Origin: Mycolicibacterium sphagni
GTDB taxonomy: Bacteria; Actinomycetota; Actinomycetes; Mycobacteriales; Mycobacteriaceae
Assembly: GCF_002250655.1 (NCBI RefSeq)
Contig: NZ_NOZR01000018.1
Coordinates: 1-64,000, forward strand
DNA length: 64,000 nt
Direction: 5' to 3'
Under the pieces are notes generated by a model. The model was not told the DNA's origin. It did no database searches and was given only the letters and a program-made list of their open reading frames with translations. The position numbers were made by a program, and so were the translations under genes. Shown in pieces: positions 54,597 to 63,274 of the stretch. Each line of letters begins with the position of its first letter. Within the stretch, counting starts at the first letter, position 1.

Positions 54597-54910
54597 TTCG
54601 GTCGACCGCTGCGATAGACGCTGATCAGGGCGCTACTGGCGTGATCCTCGTGCTCGGCGAGGAGCGCCGCCGACTGAACCAGCAGGCTCGAATGTTCTTG
54701 TAGGACAGCCACTACCACCTTGGCGTCCTCGTGCTACTCGTCCCAGGCCGTCTCATACGCCGAACCTCCTTTGCCGATCCACGTCGCAGTGAGGTCGCTC
54801 CAATTGCGGGCGATGTCCTGGAGCTCTTTGCCTAAATCATCGGCGCGGTTCGCGAGCGATTGGGCAGTTGTGACAGTCTCCTGGATTTGCATCCGCAATA
54901 CGCCAGCCAT
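54593..54910 (-). pseudogene. WXG100-family gene interrupted by an amber codon
   Basis: Read from the ATG at 54910 it encodes MAGVLRMQIQETVTTAQSLA, the WxG turn ATWIGKGG (Trp44) and the post-turn helix as far as ETAWDE; codon 59 is then TAG (54736-54734). The frame continues cleanly behind it for 46 more codons (HEDAKVVVAVLQEHSSLLVQ ...) to a TGA that overlaps the next WXG100 start. WXG100 relatives often have Trp here, so one G-to-A change (TGG to TAG) explains it. The truncated 58-residue product lacks the second helix of the hairpin. Confidence 0.8.
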
Positions 54911-55068
54911 GGCTCACCCCAGTCATCGAATAAGCGCGTCCGGTTTCTAGTCAAGGTCATGAGCGCTGCTTCTACAACTCACCCAACCGGGTGACTCGGC
55001 CACACATACGTTAGGTCGGGCCGATCCGATCCCTAGACAACGCAGGTTGTCAGGCGAGAAAATGGCCA

Positions 55069-55644
55069 ATGCGCATGTGGCACAAGCTCGCGACCGTCCT
55101 GCTCGCTACCGCGGCGATCGCGACGCCCATCGCCCACGCCGACAACCCGTCACTGCCCACATTCGTCCCGCACGACTCGGACTGGCAGCCCAACACGGTC
55201 GTCTATCCGTACAACCTGTGGCAGAACCGGGTCACCCCCGAGCAAGTCACCGCCATGCGCGACTCCTGCCAATGGTTCAACGCCCAATACGACCCACTCA
55301 TGGCCCAGGTCTTCGGCTTTCAGCACCGCCTTGACGGCACCCACGACAACTGGCAAGCACCCGGCATCCAGTCAGCTGCGAACACAATCGAAGCCAACCT
55401 CGACCAGTCCGCAGCCTTCCTCGACCCCCGCGCGCACACCCTGTTCATCGTGAACTACCCCGACCAGAGCGAGTATTCGCCTGTCTACAACGGGGATTCG
55501 ATGTTCCACCTCTGGTATCAGCTCACCCAGATCAGCGACAACATGAGACACCAGTTGCCCTCTGGCCAAATCAACGCGCACATCGCGACAGCCAACGTCT
55601 ACGGCAACACCATCCGCGACTCGCAGGTGTGCGCCGGAGCCTAA
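55069..55644 (+). CDS. secreted protein of unknown function
   Basis: 191 residues, signal peptide KLATVLLATAAIATPIAHAD. The mature part is rich in Trp, Asn and Gln (FVPHDSDWQPNTVVYPYNLW) and has two Cys, DSCQWF and the terminal QVCAGA, which may pair. It starts at 55069 or the ATG two codons in (55075). The stop overlaps the opposite-strand pseudogene stop by two bases. Family not recognised. Confidence 0.7.
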   Translation: MRMWHKLATVLLATAAIATPIAHADNPSLPTFVPHDSDWQPNTVVYPYNLWQNRVTPEQVTAMRDSCQWFNAQYDPLMAQVFGFQHRLDGTHDNWQAPGIQSAANTIEANLDQSAAFLDPRAHTLFIVNYPDQSEYSPVYNGDSMFHLWYQLTQISDNMRHQLPSGQINAHIATANVYGNTIRDSQVCAGA

Positions 55645-55975
55645 GGAGGCGTAGACCGAATCGCCGTCAGCGCCCGGTCCTCGATCAGTTCACCCCGCAT
55701 CGCCCGCTCAACCCCGTCGCGCAATACCTGAGCCGGCGCCCCGCCGCGGAAGTTCAGCTTCCACACCCCGCCCACAAGCGCGTACAGGGCACCGTCGATG
55801 TGATGCGCACTCACCGGCAACACGAACTCCGTGCCGGTCTTGCGTCCCTTGAAGCTCCAACCCTGAATTGCTTACGCAGCCCGCCCGCGAACGGGGTGCG
55901 CAACAGAGTCCGCATGGACGGGTTGACCGCCCGCATGATCGCCCCCGGCGTGATCGCCGGGGTCTGTTCGGCCAC
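55641..55975 (-). pseudogene. small nitroreductase/deazaflavin-type (DUF385-like) gene, frameshifted
   Basis: A GTG at 55975 opens a frame with ITPGAIMRAVNPSMRTLLRT and GGLRKQFRV. Near 55860 the sense passes to another frame: SFKGRKTGTEFVLPVSAHHI, DGALYALVGGVWKLNFRGGA and ELIEDRALTAIRSTPP to the stop at 55641. One missing base would join them into about 111 residues with the split-barrel pattern of F420-dependent nitroreductase-like proteins (family knowledge). Short for that family; possibly decaying. Confidence 0.6.
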
Positions 55976-56008
55976 GCACCAACGGTACGACTGCAGCCGT
56001 GCGCGGCA

Positions 56009-57976
56009 CTAGATCTTTGAAGCGTCGAACACGCTCAGGCGCGTGCCGAACGGCGAGAACACGTCGTATTTGGCGGTCAGCGCGTACGCGAGGCCGCCGC
56101 CGGGAGCGAATGTGAGGCCTGCGGCCAGATTGGGGTTGGTGAATGGGCTGCTGAGGGTGGCACCTGTGGCCGTGTCGATAACGGTGATGGTCGCGTGTCC
56201 CGCTGTGTCCCGGGTCAGCTGGTAGGCGCGCGACCCGTCGGGCTTCAGCACAAGGGAGACGGCGCTCTCGGTGCCAGTGATGCTCACCGGAGACGAGACG
56301 AGGGTGCTGTCGGTGCCGATCGTATAGACGAAGGTCGTATAGGGCAGGGTGTCCGAGTCCAGCACCGTGGTTTGGTAGACGCGTGTGCCGTCCGGGCTCA
56401 CGGTCAGCGGGTCGCCGCCGTTGATAGATCCTTGCAGGGTCACCGGAGTTCCGACCATGGTGCTGTCGGAGGAGTCGACCACGGTCGCGACGCTGGACGT
56501 GATGAAACCAGGGACGTCGTTGTCGGCCAAGATGTACACCAACGGCCCAGCCGGATCGGGCACCACCGCGGTGGACAAGAGATAGTTGTTGCCGGGCAGC
56601 ACAACTGGAGTACCGACGACAGTCGCATCGGCGGCGTTGATGACCGTCAGAACGGTCGAGGAACCCTGCTGCGTGATGCGGTTGATTCGAGTGCCGTTGG
56701 CGCTGAACATCGCGCCGATGCCGTCGTTACTGATGCCGGATGCGGTGCCGGTGCTACCCGGGATATCGATGGGCTGCCCAACGATCGTGCCACTGGCGGT
56801 GTCGATCACCGCGACAACGGTGTCGCCGACCACTTCGGTGGTTTGGCTGGCCCGGGTGCCGTCCGGGCTGAGGATGAGCCCGCCGATGGGAAAGCCGTCG
56901 ATCACCAGGGGCTGACCGACGATGGTGTTACCCACAGTGTTGATTGTGGTCACGGCGGCGGCGTCATCGGCGCTCAAGGGATCCAGTTCGGTGGTGAGGT
57001 AGGCCCGCGTGCCGTCCAGGCTGTACGCGACGGTACCGACCGGAATACCGTCGAGGACAAGCGCATTGCCCGCGACAGTGCCGTTGCTGCCGTCGATCGG
57101 CGTCATCGTGGTTATGTACTTGCCGGCGGCGTTGTCGTAACTGTAGGCGGCCAGGTAGCCCCTGGTGGTACCCGGGACGAGTGTCACGCTGCCGCCGAGG
57201 CCCAACGGAGTTCCCACCACCGTGCAATGGGCCGTGTTGAGCACCGTCACCGACTTCGACGTCGTCACGAACGCGCGAGTCCCGTCGTCGCTCAGCACGA
57301 TCGCGTTGGGTGCGCCGTTGACGACCACCGGCACACCGACCACGGTCTGGTTGGTGGTATTGATTTCGGTGACGACGGCGAAGCCAGGCGGGTAGTACGT
57401 TCCCACCAAACCGCCGGTGCCGGGCGGAGCGGTCAAGATGAAGGCGCGCGTCCCGTCGGCGCTGAAAACCATGCTGACGGGCTGCTGCGGCAGCCGAAGA
57501 ACGGTCGATCCCGGCCCGCTCGGCGGATCGATGATGTTCAGCAGATCGCGTATCGGCGTGTTGTTGATGACCGGAACCAGCAAGTCGATGGCCTGCTGTA
57601 TGCCGCGCTCCACGGATCCCAAGGACAACGTCTGGGCTGCGGTGGCCGTCGTGACTGACAAACGCGCTGTGGAGGCCGCCCGGTTGCTCCGCCCCACGAA
57701 GTAACCGCCGAGTGCGACGTCGGCAGCCTGGCCTGGCGTCGCGGGCACAGCGTCCGTCCGCACCCTGCCGGTGGAGGACGCCGGCTTCGCGGGCTTCACG
57801 CCTGTTGCCGTGCCCGACGCCGCCGAGTGCGCCGACGTCGAGTGCGCGGCCTGATGGCTATTGTCCGCATCTGCGTTGGCGACGCCACAGCCACACGCGA
57901 TCGCGGCACCCACGCCGAGCGAGACGGCGCCGGCACCTAACCAGACGCCAAATCCGCGTATCGCCCCCCCGGCCAT
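56009..57976 (-). CDS. exported YVTN-type beta-propeller protein
   Basis: 655 residues. Signal segment FGVWLGAGAVSLGVGAAIA ... GVANADADN, Ser/Ala/Thr linker, then about 480 residues of repeats of about 45-50 residues, each with LSPDGTRAYQTT-like and TVINTxxxTVVGxP-like strands: a seven-or-more-bladed propeller (TolB/YVTN type). It ends abruptly in a strand (RLSVFDASKI). Probably secreted and surface-bound; binding partner unknown. Divergent from the GH16 gene, with 107 bases between starts. Confidence 0.85.
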   Translation of the reverse strand: MAGGAIRGFGVWLGAGAVSLGVGAAIACGCGVANADADNSHQAAHSTSAHSAASGTATGVKPAKPASSTGRVRTDAVPATPGQAADVALGGYFVGRSNRAASTARLSVTTATAAQTLSLGSVERGIQQAIDLLVPVINNTPIRDLLNIIDPPSGPGSTVLRLPQQPVSMVFSADGTRAFILTAPPGTGGLVGTYYPPGFAVVTEINTTNQTVVGVPVVVNGAPNAIVLSDDGTRAFVTTSKSVTVLNTAHCTVVGTPLGLGGSVTLVPGTTRGYLAAYSYDNAAGKYITTMTPIDGSNGTVAGNALVLDGIPVGTVAYSLDGTRAYLTTELDPLSADDAAAVTTINTVGNTIVGQPLVIDGFPIGGLILSPDGTRASQTTEVVGDTVVAVIDTASGTIVGQPIDIPGSTGTASGISNDGIGAMFSANGTRINRITQQGSSTVLTVINAADATVVGTPVVLPGNNYLLSTAVVPDPAGPLVYILADNDVPGFITSSVATVVDSSDSTMVGTPVTLQGSINGGDPLTVSPDGTRVYQTTVLDSDTLPYTTFVYTIGTDSTLVSSPVSITGTESAVSLVLKPDGSRAYQLTRDTAGHATITVIDTATGATLSSPFTNPNLAAGLTFAPGGGLAYALTAKYDVFSPFGTRLSVFDASKI

Positions 57977-58082
57977 AGACCGTTCCTAGGTGACTCCTCA
58001 GAAATTGTCAAGACCGTCAATGTTCTCCAAATTCGCGGACCTTAGGTTGCAACCCGCCCAACGATCCGGCTTGTATGGGGGC

Positions 58083-58901
58083 ATGGACCGTCGCCACATG
58101 CTGATGACAGCGGGCCTCGGCCTCCTGGCCGCAGCCACCAAACTGCCCGAGGCCACCGCCACACCGACAACACCCACCCCAGCCGCTCCGGCCCCGCAGA
58201 ACTACATTTTTCACGACGAGTTCGACGGCCCCGCCGGCTCGGCCCCCGACCCCACGAAGTGGACCATCGCCCTGGCCCGCGAGTCGATGGAAGACCCGAC
58301 CTTCTGGGAGCTGCCCGAGAACGTCGGGCAATACCGCGACGACCGCCGCAACGTCTTCCTCGACGGCAACTCCAACCTGGTGTTCCGCGCCTTCAAAGAC
58401 GGCCCGACCTACTACAGCGGCAAGGTCTTCGGGAAGTGGAACGGCGGCATCGGCCACACCTGGGAAGCTCGCATGAAGCTGGACTGCCTCACCGCCGGCT
58501 GCTGGCCCGCCTGGTACCTGTCCAACAACAGCCCCGTCAACGGCGGCGAGGTCGACGTCCTGGAGTGGTACGGCAACGGCAGCTGGGGACCCGCAACCGC
58601 AATCCACGCCAAGCTCAATGGGGGCGAGCACGTCAGCGCGCGCATCGCCGTCGACCCTGACTGGCACACCTGGCGCGTGGTGTGGGACGACGCCGGTATG
58701 AGCTTCTACAAGGACTACGTTGACGGCGCAGCGCCCTACTACAACGTTCCGGCGCACACCCTGCCCGACTGGCAGTTCAATGACCCTGGCTACCAAATGT
58801 TTCCGGTGTTCGACCTCGCGGTCGCGGGCTCCGGCGGCGGCGATCCTCGCGGGGGCACCTACCCGGCGAACATGTTGATCGACTACATCCGCGTCTGGTA
58901 G
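58083..58901 (+). CDS. secreted GH16 endo-beta-glucanase (Rv0315-like)
   Basis: 272 residues from the ATG at 58083 (MDRRHMLMTAGLGLLAAATK), a twin-arginine-like signal; the frame extends upstream to 57990 but without a signal start. GH16 jelly-roll with YIFHDEFDGPAG, WPAWYLSNN and the active site GGEVDVLEWYG (Glu156, Asp158, Glu161). Family members cut beta-1,3- or mixed-linked glucans. Mycobacteria have one such exported enzyme, Rv0315, which it resembles (family knowledge). Confidence 0.87.
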   Translation: MDRRHMLMTAGLGLLAAATKLPEATATPTTPTPAAPAPQNYIFHDEFDGPAGSAPDPTKWTIALARESMEDPTFWELPENVGQYRDDRRNVFLDGNSNLVFRAFKDGPTYYSGKVFGKWNGGIGHTWEARMKLDCLTAGCWPAWYLSNNSPVNGGEVDVLEWYGNGSWGPATAIHAKLNGGEHVSARIAVDPDWHTWRVVWDDAGMSFYKDYVDGAAPYYNVPAHTLPDWQFNDPGYQMFPVFDLAVAGSGGGDPRGGTYPANMLIDYIRVW

Positions 58902-58909
58902 CCGGCATC

Positions 58910-59128
58910 ATGGTGATCTTCAAGATAGCGTTGGTGGCATTCCTGGTGATTGGCGTGATGACCATCGTCGTCGCCTACATACGAGGGCTGCGCCGCGTGA
59001 AATCCCAACGCCGACTGCCTGATCCGAACCTCGGACCCACCTCGGTTCGCGGCGTTGTCGCACCGACCCCGCTGCCGGAATGGGCGTACTGGGACGAGAA
59101 TGAAGAGGACCCTGACCGCAAGGGCTGA
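58910..59128 (+). CDS. small single-pass membrane protein
   Basis: 72 residues: MVIFKIALVAFLVIGVMTIV as one transmembrane helix, a basic RGLRRVKSQRR stop-transfer segment, and an acidic tail ending WDENEEDPDRKG. It starts 8 bases after the GH16 stop on the same strand, so it is likely cotranscribed. No known function. Confidence 0.65.
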   Translation: MVIFKIALVAFLVIGVMTIVVAYIRGLRRVKSQRRLPDPNLGPTSVRGVVAPTPLPEWAYWDENEEDPDRKG

Positions 59129-59129
59129 C

Positions 59130-59576
59130 TCACGCCGGGCAGGAGCTTTTCAGCTTGGCGAAATCGTCCCTGAACTGGAGTGCGACCCGGCTGTACTCGT
59201 TCACCGACCGTGGCGGCGCCGACGCCGTGTTATCGGAATCCGCGCGCACCTGTGGCACCAGGGCAACCGTCTGATCAGCCAGGCCGGCAGCGCCATTGGC
59301 GATTTCGGATAGCTTGGGGTCATGGATCTGGCCCGCGTACTGGTGCAGGCGAGCCGCCCACTTCTGATAGTCGGCGTCAGTGGAGCCGGCGGGGTCGCCC
59401 TCGTTGGCCGATCGTTGGACCTGCTGGTTGAAATCCACGTTGTAGGCCATCATCGCGCGCACGGTGTCGCAGTCCGACGGCTTATGGCGGGTCAGCTTCA
59501 CGATCGCGAACACCGTGACGACAGCCACCACAGCCACGATGACGCCTCCGACGAGCCACCATTTACGCGCGCTCAT
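59130..59576 (-). CDS. membrane-anchored protein, last gene of ESX-type unit
   Basis: 148 residues with an N-terminal transmembrane helix (WWLVGGVIVAVVAVVTVFAI) and a helical outer part with two Cys (SDCDTVRAMM and the terminal LKSSCPA). Its start overlaps the stop of the WxG-containing gene (ATGA). Similar small membrane proteins follow EspC-like and WXG-like genes elsewhere in mycobacteria; it may hold the partner at the envelope (inference). Confidence 0.7.
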   Translation of the reverse strand: MSARKWWLVGGVIVAVVAVVTVFAIVKLTRHKPSDCDTVRAMMAYNVDFNQQVQRSANEGDPAGSTDADYQKWAARLHQYAGQIHDPKLSEIANGAAGLADQTVALVPQVRADSDNTASAPPRSVNEYSRVALQFRDDFAKLKSSCPA

Positions 59577-60817
59577 CGCGGTGCGGTCATGATCGGGACG
59601 GGGTTGGCCGGCAGGCCGCTGATTCCGCCGACCGGCACTCCGCCGCTATAGTTGAACTGGCCCCCGCAGCCGTCGGGCATATAAAACGTGACGTCAGGGT
59701 TGGTCGCCGACAGCGTGGCGATCTGGTTCAACGGCATCTGTTGCCACTGACCGAAACTCGGGGGCGTCGGGATGCTGATATCGCCTTCGTCCCAGCCGCC
59801 CTCGCCTTTGACCGGGATGGTGCCATCGACCTTCCACCACGTGTTGTGCTGGGCCTCATAGACGTTCTGCACCCACCTTTGTTCCTGCGCCACTCCATTG
59901 TTGGTGACCATGCGAGTGGTCGTCGTCGCATCTTCTCCGGCGATGCGGAACTTGTACTGCTCCTGACGCTGGACTAGCGGAGGATCGATGTCGCCGATCC
60001 AGCTCTTGCCGGGCACGTACCACTCCGTCGGCCCGCCGTTTTTCGCCGGGGTACCGGGCGGGAACGGTCGGTATTGATCCTTCAACGGTGGTGGGTTGGC
60101 GCCGGTGTAGGGCGGGGGAGGAGGCACATCCTCCCAATGACCGAATCGTTCATCGCCGACAAACGAGTTGGCCGGGTCGGCGTTCTGGCCCTGCCGCACC
60201 GGCTCCGGTTTCTCGCCAGTGTGGTTGTCGACCGCCTTGATCGTCGGATCCTTACGCCCGCCCTCGCCGACGATCTCGTCGTCGGGAAAGCTCACCGAAC
60301 CCAGACCGCCGGCAGCCGTGGTGAGCCTACCCGCCACTTGCTGGTCGGCGGCGATGAGTTCGCCGACCCGCTCGCGAATGGCGGCGGAATGGGTTTGCGC
60401 CTGCACCTGGCGGGCGGCCCTTGCCACGGCGTTGCCGCCCGTCGCGCGGTCAGTGATGGAGAAGTCTTCCCCGACGGTGAAGCCAGCGTCTTCGGCTGCG
60501 TTAATTGCGTTGAGCGCAGCCGACTTTGCCGACTGGATCTGTTGGGCGCCGGTGCGGGCAGCCGACGAAGCTTCGTGCAACTGGTCAGCAGCGCCGATCA
60601 CCTTCATGCGGTCGTCATAGGCCCGCTGCTGCGCGGCTTCGGCAGCGACGCCCTCCCATGGTGTGCCGCCTGGGCTGCCTATCTGAGTGGACAGCGCGGT
60701 GAAGTGGTTCTCCCAGACGGCGGCGGTCTGGGTCCAGTGGCTCGCGGCTTCGGTGAGGTGGCTGGTGTCCCAGGACTTGACCTGGCAAAGCGTGGGAACG
60801 GTTCCGCTGCTGGGCAT
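59573..60817 (-). CDS. ESX-type WxG-containing secreted protein
   Basis: 414 residues. N-terminal helical hairpin with a WEG turn (GGTPWEGVAAEAAQQRAYDD), a long helix (LHEASSAARTGAQQIQSAKS), then from about residue 215 a Pro-rich domain (PPPPPYTGANPPPLKDQY) and a C-terminal globular part with GDIDPPLVQRQEQYKFRIAG and two Cys near the end. This is the layout of larger ESX substrates. It overlaps the EspC-like stop by 1 base and the next gene by 4. Confidence 0.75.
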   Translation of the reverse strand: MPSSGTVPTLCQVKSWDTSHLTEAASHWTQTAAVWENHFTALSTQIGSPGGTPWEGVAAEAAQQRAYDDRMKVIGAADQLHEASSAARTGAQQIQSAKSAALNAINAAEDAGFTVGEDFSITDRATGGNAVARAARQVQAQTHSAAIRERVGELIAADQQVAGRLTTAAGGLGSVSFPDDEIVGEGGRKDPTIKAVDNHTGEKPEPVRQGQNADPANSFVGDERFGHWEDVPPPPPYTGANPPPLKDQYRPFPPGTPAKNGGPTEWYVPGKSWIGDIDPPLVQRQEQYKFRIAGEDATTTTRMVTNNGVAQEQRWVQNVYEAQHNTWWKVDGTIPVKGEGGWDEGDISIPTPPSFGQWQQMPLNQIATLSATNPDVTFYMPDGCGGQFNYSGGVPVGGISGLPANPVPIMTAPR

Positions 60818-61101
60818 TACAGATCAATCGCCAGGTTGGTGAGCTCTGTGGAGGATCCGGCTTCGTTTGCGTCGTACTGGGCACCGGCTTGGGCGAGCTT
60901 TGCCGCGGTGGATTGCATGCGCGCGGTGAGCGCTTCGCCAGCCAGAGCTGCGTCAGCGTGAACCAAGTTGACGGCCACTGCCGACGGCTGAGCCGATACT
61001 CCCGCGGCTGATGGTGGTGTCTGGGTGAGCTCAGCCGACCATCCAGTGCACTTGGTGGCCAGTGCATGCAAACCAGCGGTATTGACGTCCAGCAAACTCA
61101 C
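60817..61101 (-). CDS. EspC-like (DUF2580) ESX secretion-associated protein
   Basis: 94 residues from the GTG at 61101 (SLLDVNTAGLHALATKCTGW), chosen because the family begins here; the frame is open to 61149. Helix-turn-helix hairpin pattern: LATKCTGWSAELTQ, then VNLVHADAALAGEALTARMQ. EspC-like proteins are co-secreted with EspA-type partners, and the 414-residue protein encoded next is the likely partner. First gene of a three-gene unit. Confidence 0.75.
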   Translation of the reverse strand: MSLLDVNTAGLHALATKCTGWSAELTQTPPSAAGVSAQPSAVAVNLVHADAALAGEALTARMQSTAAKLAQAGAQYDANEAGSSTELTNLAIDL

Positions 61102-61256
61102 TCGACCAGGATACAACGGTGGTACAGCCTCACAGCAATTCATCAGCAAAGGTCATCGTCCTCGGATTCGCGCAGCTCACAGATGATTTCGGTCATCTGC
61201 CCTCTCTTCGACTGTGGGCCTCCTGCAAGCCTTTTGGCGAATCGGCGCGGACCAAA

Positions 61257-62486
61257 CTACCGCCGGCGCTTCACCGGCCGCCCCAGCAGCGTGACCTCCA
61301 TCAGCCGCCGCACCGTCGCCACCGACTCGGGGCCGGCCTCGCGAGTGAAGATTCGCCCGAAGTCCACCGTCAGCGAGAAGGCAGCGGCCACCGCGTACCG
61401 GGCGGCGCCGATCTTCATGTCGGGCCGCGCTGCCGTCACCAAACGCGCCCACGCATCCATCGTCGAACTCTCGATGGTCTCCAGCACCCGCAGGTCCGCC
61501 TCCGGAACATTGTGCCGCTCCGTGTAATACACGTACGGGAGTTCCGGCCACTCCATGACGCGGCCTAGGTAGTCGTCGATCACTTCGTCCAGCGCTTCCT
61601 CCGGATCGGACGTGCGCGACAGCGCATCGGCCGTATCACTGGAATGCCGGTCAGCGGCGCGCCGATAGGCCAGGGCCAGGATGTCGGCCTTGCCAGGGAA
61701 CGACCGATACAGCCCGGACGCCTGGATGCCGACCGCTGAGGCGATGTCCTCCATGCTCGTGTTGCGGTACCCGTTCTGGTAGAACAACCGCACCGACTCG
61801 GAGAGCACATGCTCGTACATCCCTGCCTCGGCGCCGACGGTGACGGCCTTGCGCGGCGCGCCGGTGCGGCGCCGAGCCAGAGGCAATTCAGCGGCCAGCA
61901 GATCAGCCGCCATGGTGGTCAGGCACGCGCGGATCTCGCCTGCCGCAAGCGGATTGGAATGATCGGTGATGCTGCCGATCACGCTGAGAGCCGCCGTCAA
62001 CAGTGTCCGCACTTCAGGCGGCGTCAGCTTGGGCCGCAGGCGCTCCAGCGGAACCTGCAGGCGATGGTTCATCACCTTGAGCTGATCGACCAGGATCGCG
62101 CGATCGGGGTCACGCAGATAGCGCGCTTCCCACCGGTACAGCCCCCCCGCCGTGCGGCAACTGATCGTGGTGTCGACCAACGCAGATGTCAACGCCCGCA
62201 ACGTCGTCGCGGGGTCTTCGTCGTCGCCGCCGTCGTCGGCGAACGCCGTGGAGTCGACCAGCTGTTGGCCCAGTCCCAGCACCGCGTCGCGGAACAAGTC
62301 GTACTTACTGGGGGAGTGGCGATACAACGCAGCTGGCGTGATGCCGACCCGCGCCGCGATATCTTCCATGCTGACCGCGTGATAGCCCTGCTCCCCAAAC
62401 GCATCGGCCGACGCGCGCGCGATCTGCGCCTTACGGTCCTTGGGGCGCCGCCGAACGACGGGGTCGCCCTCTGATACGGATTCCAC
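61257..62486 (-). CDS. TetR-type regulator with two tandem TetR domains
   Basis: 409 residues, twice the normal TetR length. The first HTH covers about 20-65 (QIARASADAFGEQGYHAVSM, VGITPAALYRHS) and the second about 225-270 (HVLSESVRLFYQNGYRNTSM, VGIQASGLYRSF); each is followed by its own helical ligand domain. The two halves share SMEDIA(A/S)xVGI, so an internal duplication is likely. A single chain would mimic a TetR dimer. It lies just downstream of the Mce tail and its accessory genes, on the same strand, and may regulate lipid uptake (inference). Confidence 0.88.
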   Translation of the reverse strand: MESVSEGDPVVRRRPKDRKAQIARASADAFGEQGYHAVSMEDIAARVGITPAALYRHSPSKYDLFRDAVLGLGQQLVDSTAFADDGGDDEDPATTLRALTSALVDTTISCRTAGGLYRWEARYLRDPDRAILVDQLKVMNHRLQVPLERLRPKLTPPEVRTLLTAALSVIGSITDHSNPLAAGEIRACLTTMAADLLAAELPLARRRTGAPRKAVTVGAEAGMYEHVLSESVRLFYQNGYRNTSMEDIASAVGIQASGLYRSFPGKADILALAYRRAADRHSSDTADALSRTSDPEEALDEVIDDYLGRVMEWPELPYVYYTERHNVPEADLRVLETIESSTMDAWARLVTAARPDMKIGAARYAVAAAFSLTVDFGRIFTREAGPESVATVRRLMEVTLLGRPVKRRR

Positions 62487-62492
62487 GCTAGA

Positions 62493-63269
62493 TCACGCCC
62501 CACCGAACTGCGGTCGCAACACTGAACTCAGTGCAGCCAAAGGAATGTGCGCCTGCACAGTGCCGCCATCCATCGACCACTGCATCACCCCGGGCGTGTA
62601 GTTGATCGGCGAATCATGGCCCACCGGATAGTCCGGCATGTACAGGATCAGCTCGTCACCAGAGAGCGCCCATGCCTTGTATCCGCCGGAATACACCTTG
62701 TCCGGCCCCCACCGATCCACCACGAACGGATAACTGCCCGGCTCGTGTTGTGGCGGAGCCTGATTAAGGGCGTCCTCGATGAACGGCTCACCCAGCGTGG
62801 CGATCGCCCCGAGGTCCGCCCCGGGCTTCAGCACATCGGCCAGCGCCAGCCGAGTCCCGCGAGCCATATCCCAGGTGAACGTCCGATAGGCATTGTTGGG
62901 CTGGGGCCCATCGGCGTGGTAGTCCTCATGGAACACCACACTCATCACGCCCCCGCGGGAAAGGACCTGGAAGTTCTCTTCACCGAAGCTGTCGGCCACC
63001 ATGTGCACGCCGACGTTGCGCCAGTTGTTCACCAACTGCGTCAGATAGTCCCGGATGGTCGGACCCGTAACGGGGTTGTCGATCAGGTCCCCAGGCACGG
63101 CCACCTTGATGTCGCGGACCGCATTACGTTCCGACAAAACCGACGTGTGGCAGTACTGGCCGTCCCAGTCGGTCCCCAGGCCTGAGCAGAAATCCGGCGC
63201 CGACGCCGAGGCCACCGGCGTGAACGCCAGTGCCGCCGCCGCGAGAGCCCCACCCAAACGGATCCACAT
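62493..63269 (-). CDS. secreted DUF3298/RsiV-like protein
   Basis: 258 residues from the ATG at 63269 (MWIRLGGALAAAALAFTPVA), with signal peptide ending ASASAP; an ATG at 63305 would overlap the previous gene by 31 bases. Mature part: FCSGLGTDWDGQYC (paired Cys), VFHEDYHADGPQPNNAYRTF, WDMARGTRLALADVLKPGAD, and SGGYKAWALSGDELILYMPD: the DUF3298 pattern that also occurs in MPT64-like proteins. Cotranscribed with the Mce-associated gene. Confidence 0.75.
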   Translation of the reverse strand: MWIRLGGALAAAALAFTPVASASAPDFCSGLGTDWDGQYCHTSVLSERNAVRDIKVAVPGDLIDNPVTGPTIRDYLTQLVNNWRNVGVHMVADSFGEENFQVLSRGGVMSVVFHEDYHADGPQPNNAYRTFTWDMARGTRLALADVLKPGADLGAIATLGEPFIEDALNQAPPQHEPGSYPFVVDRWGPDKVYSGGYKAWALSGDELILYMPDYPVGHDSPINYTPGVMQWSMDGGTVQAHIPLAALSSVLRPQFGGA

Positions 63270-63274
63270 ACGAA

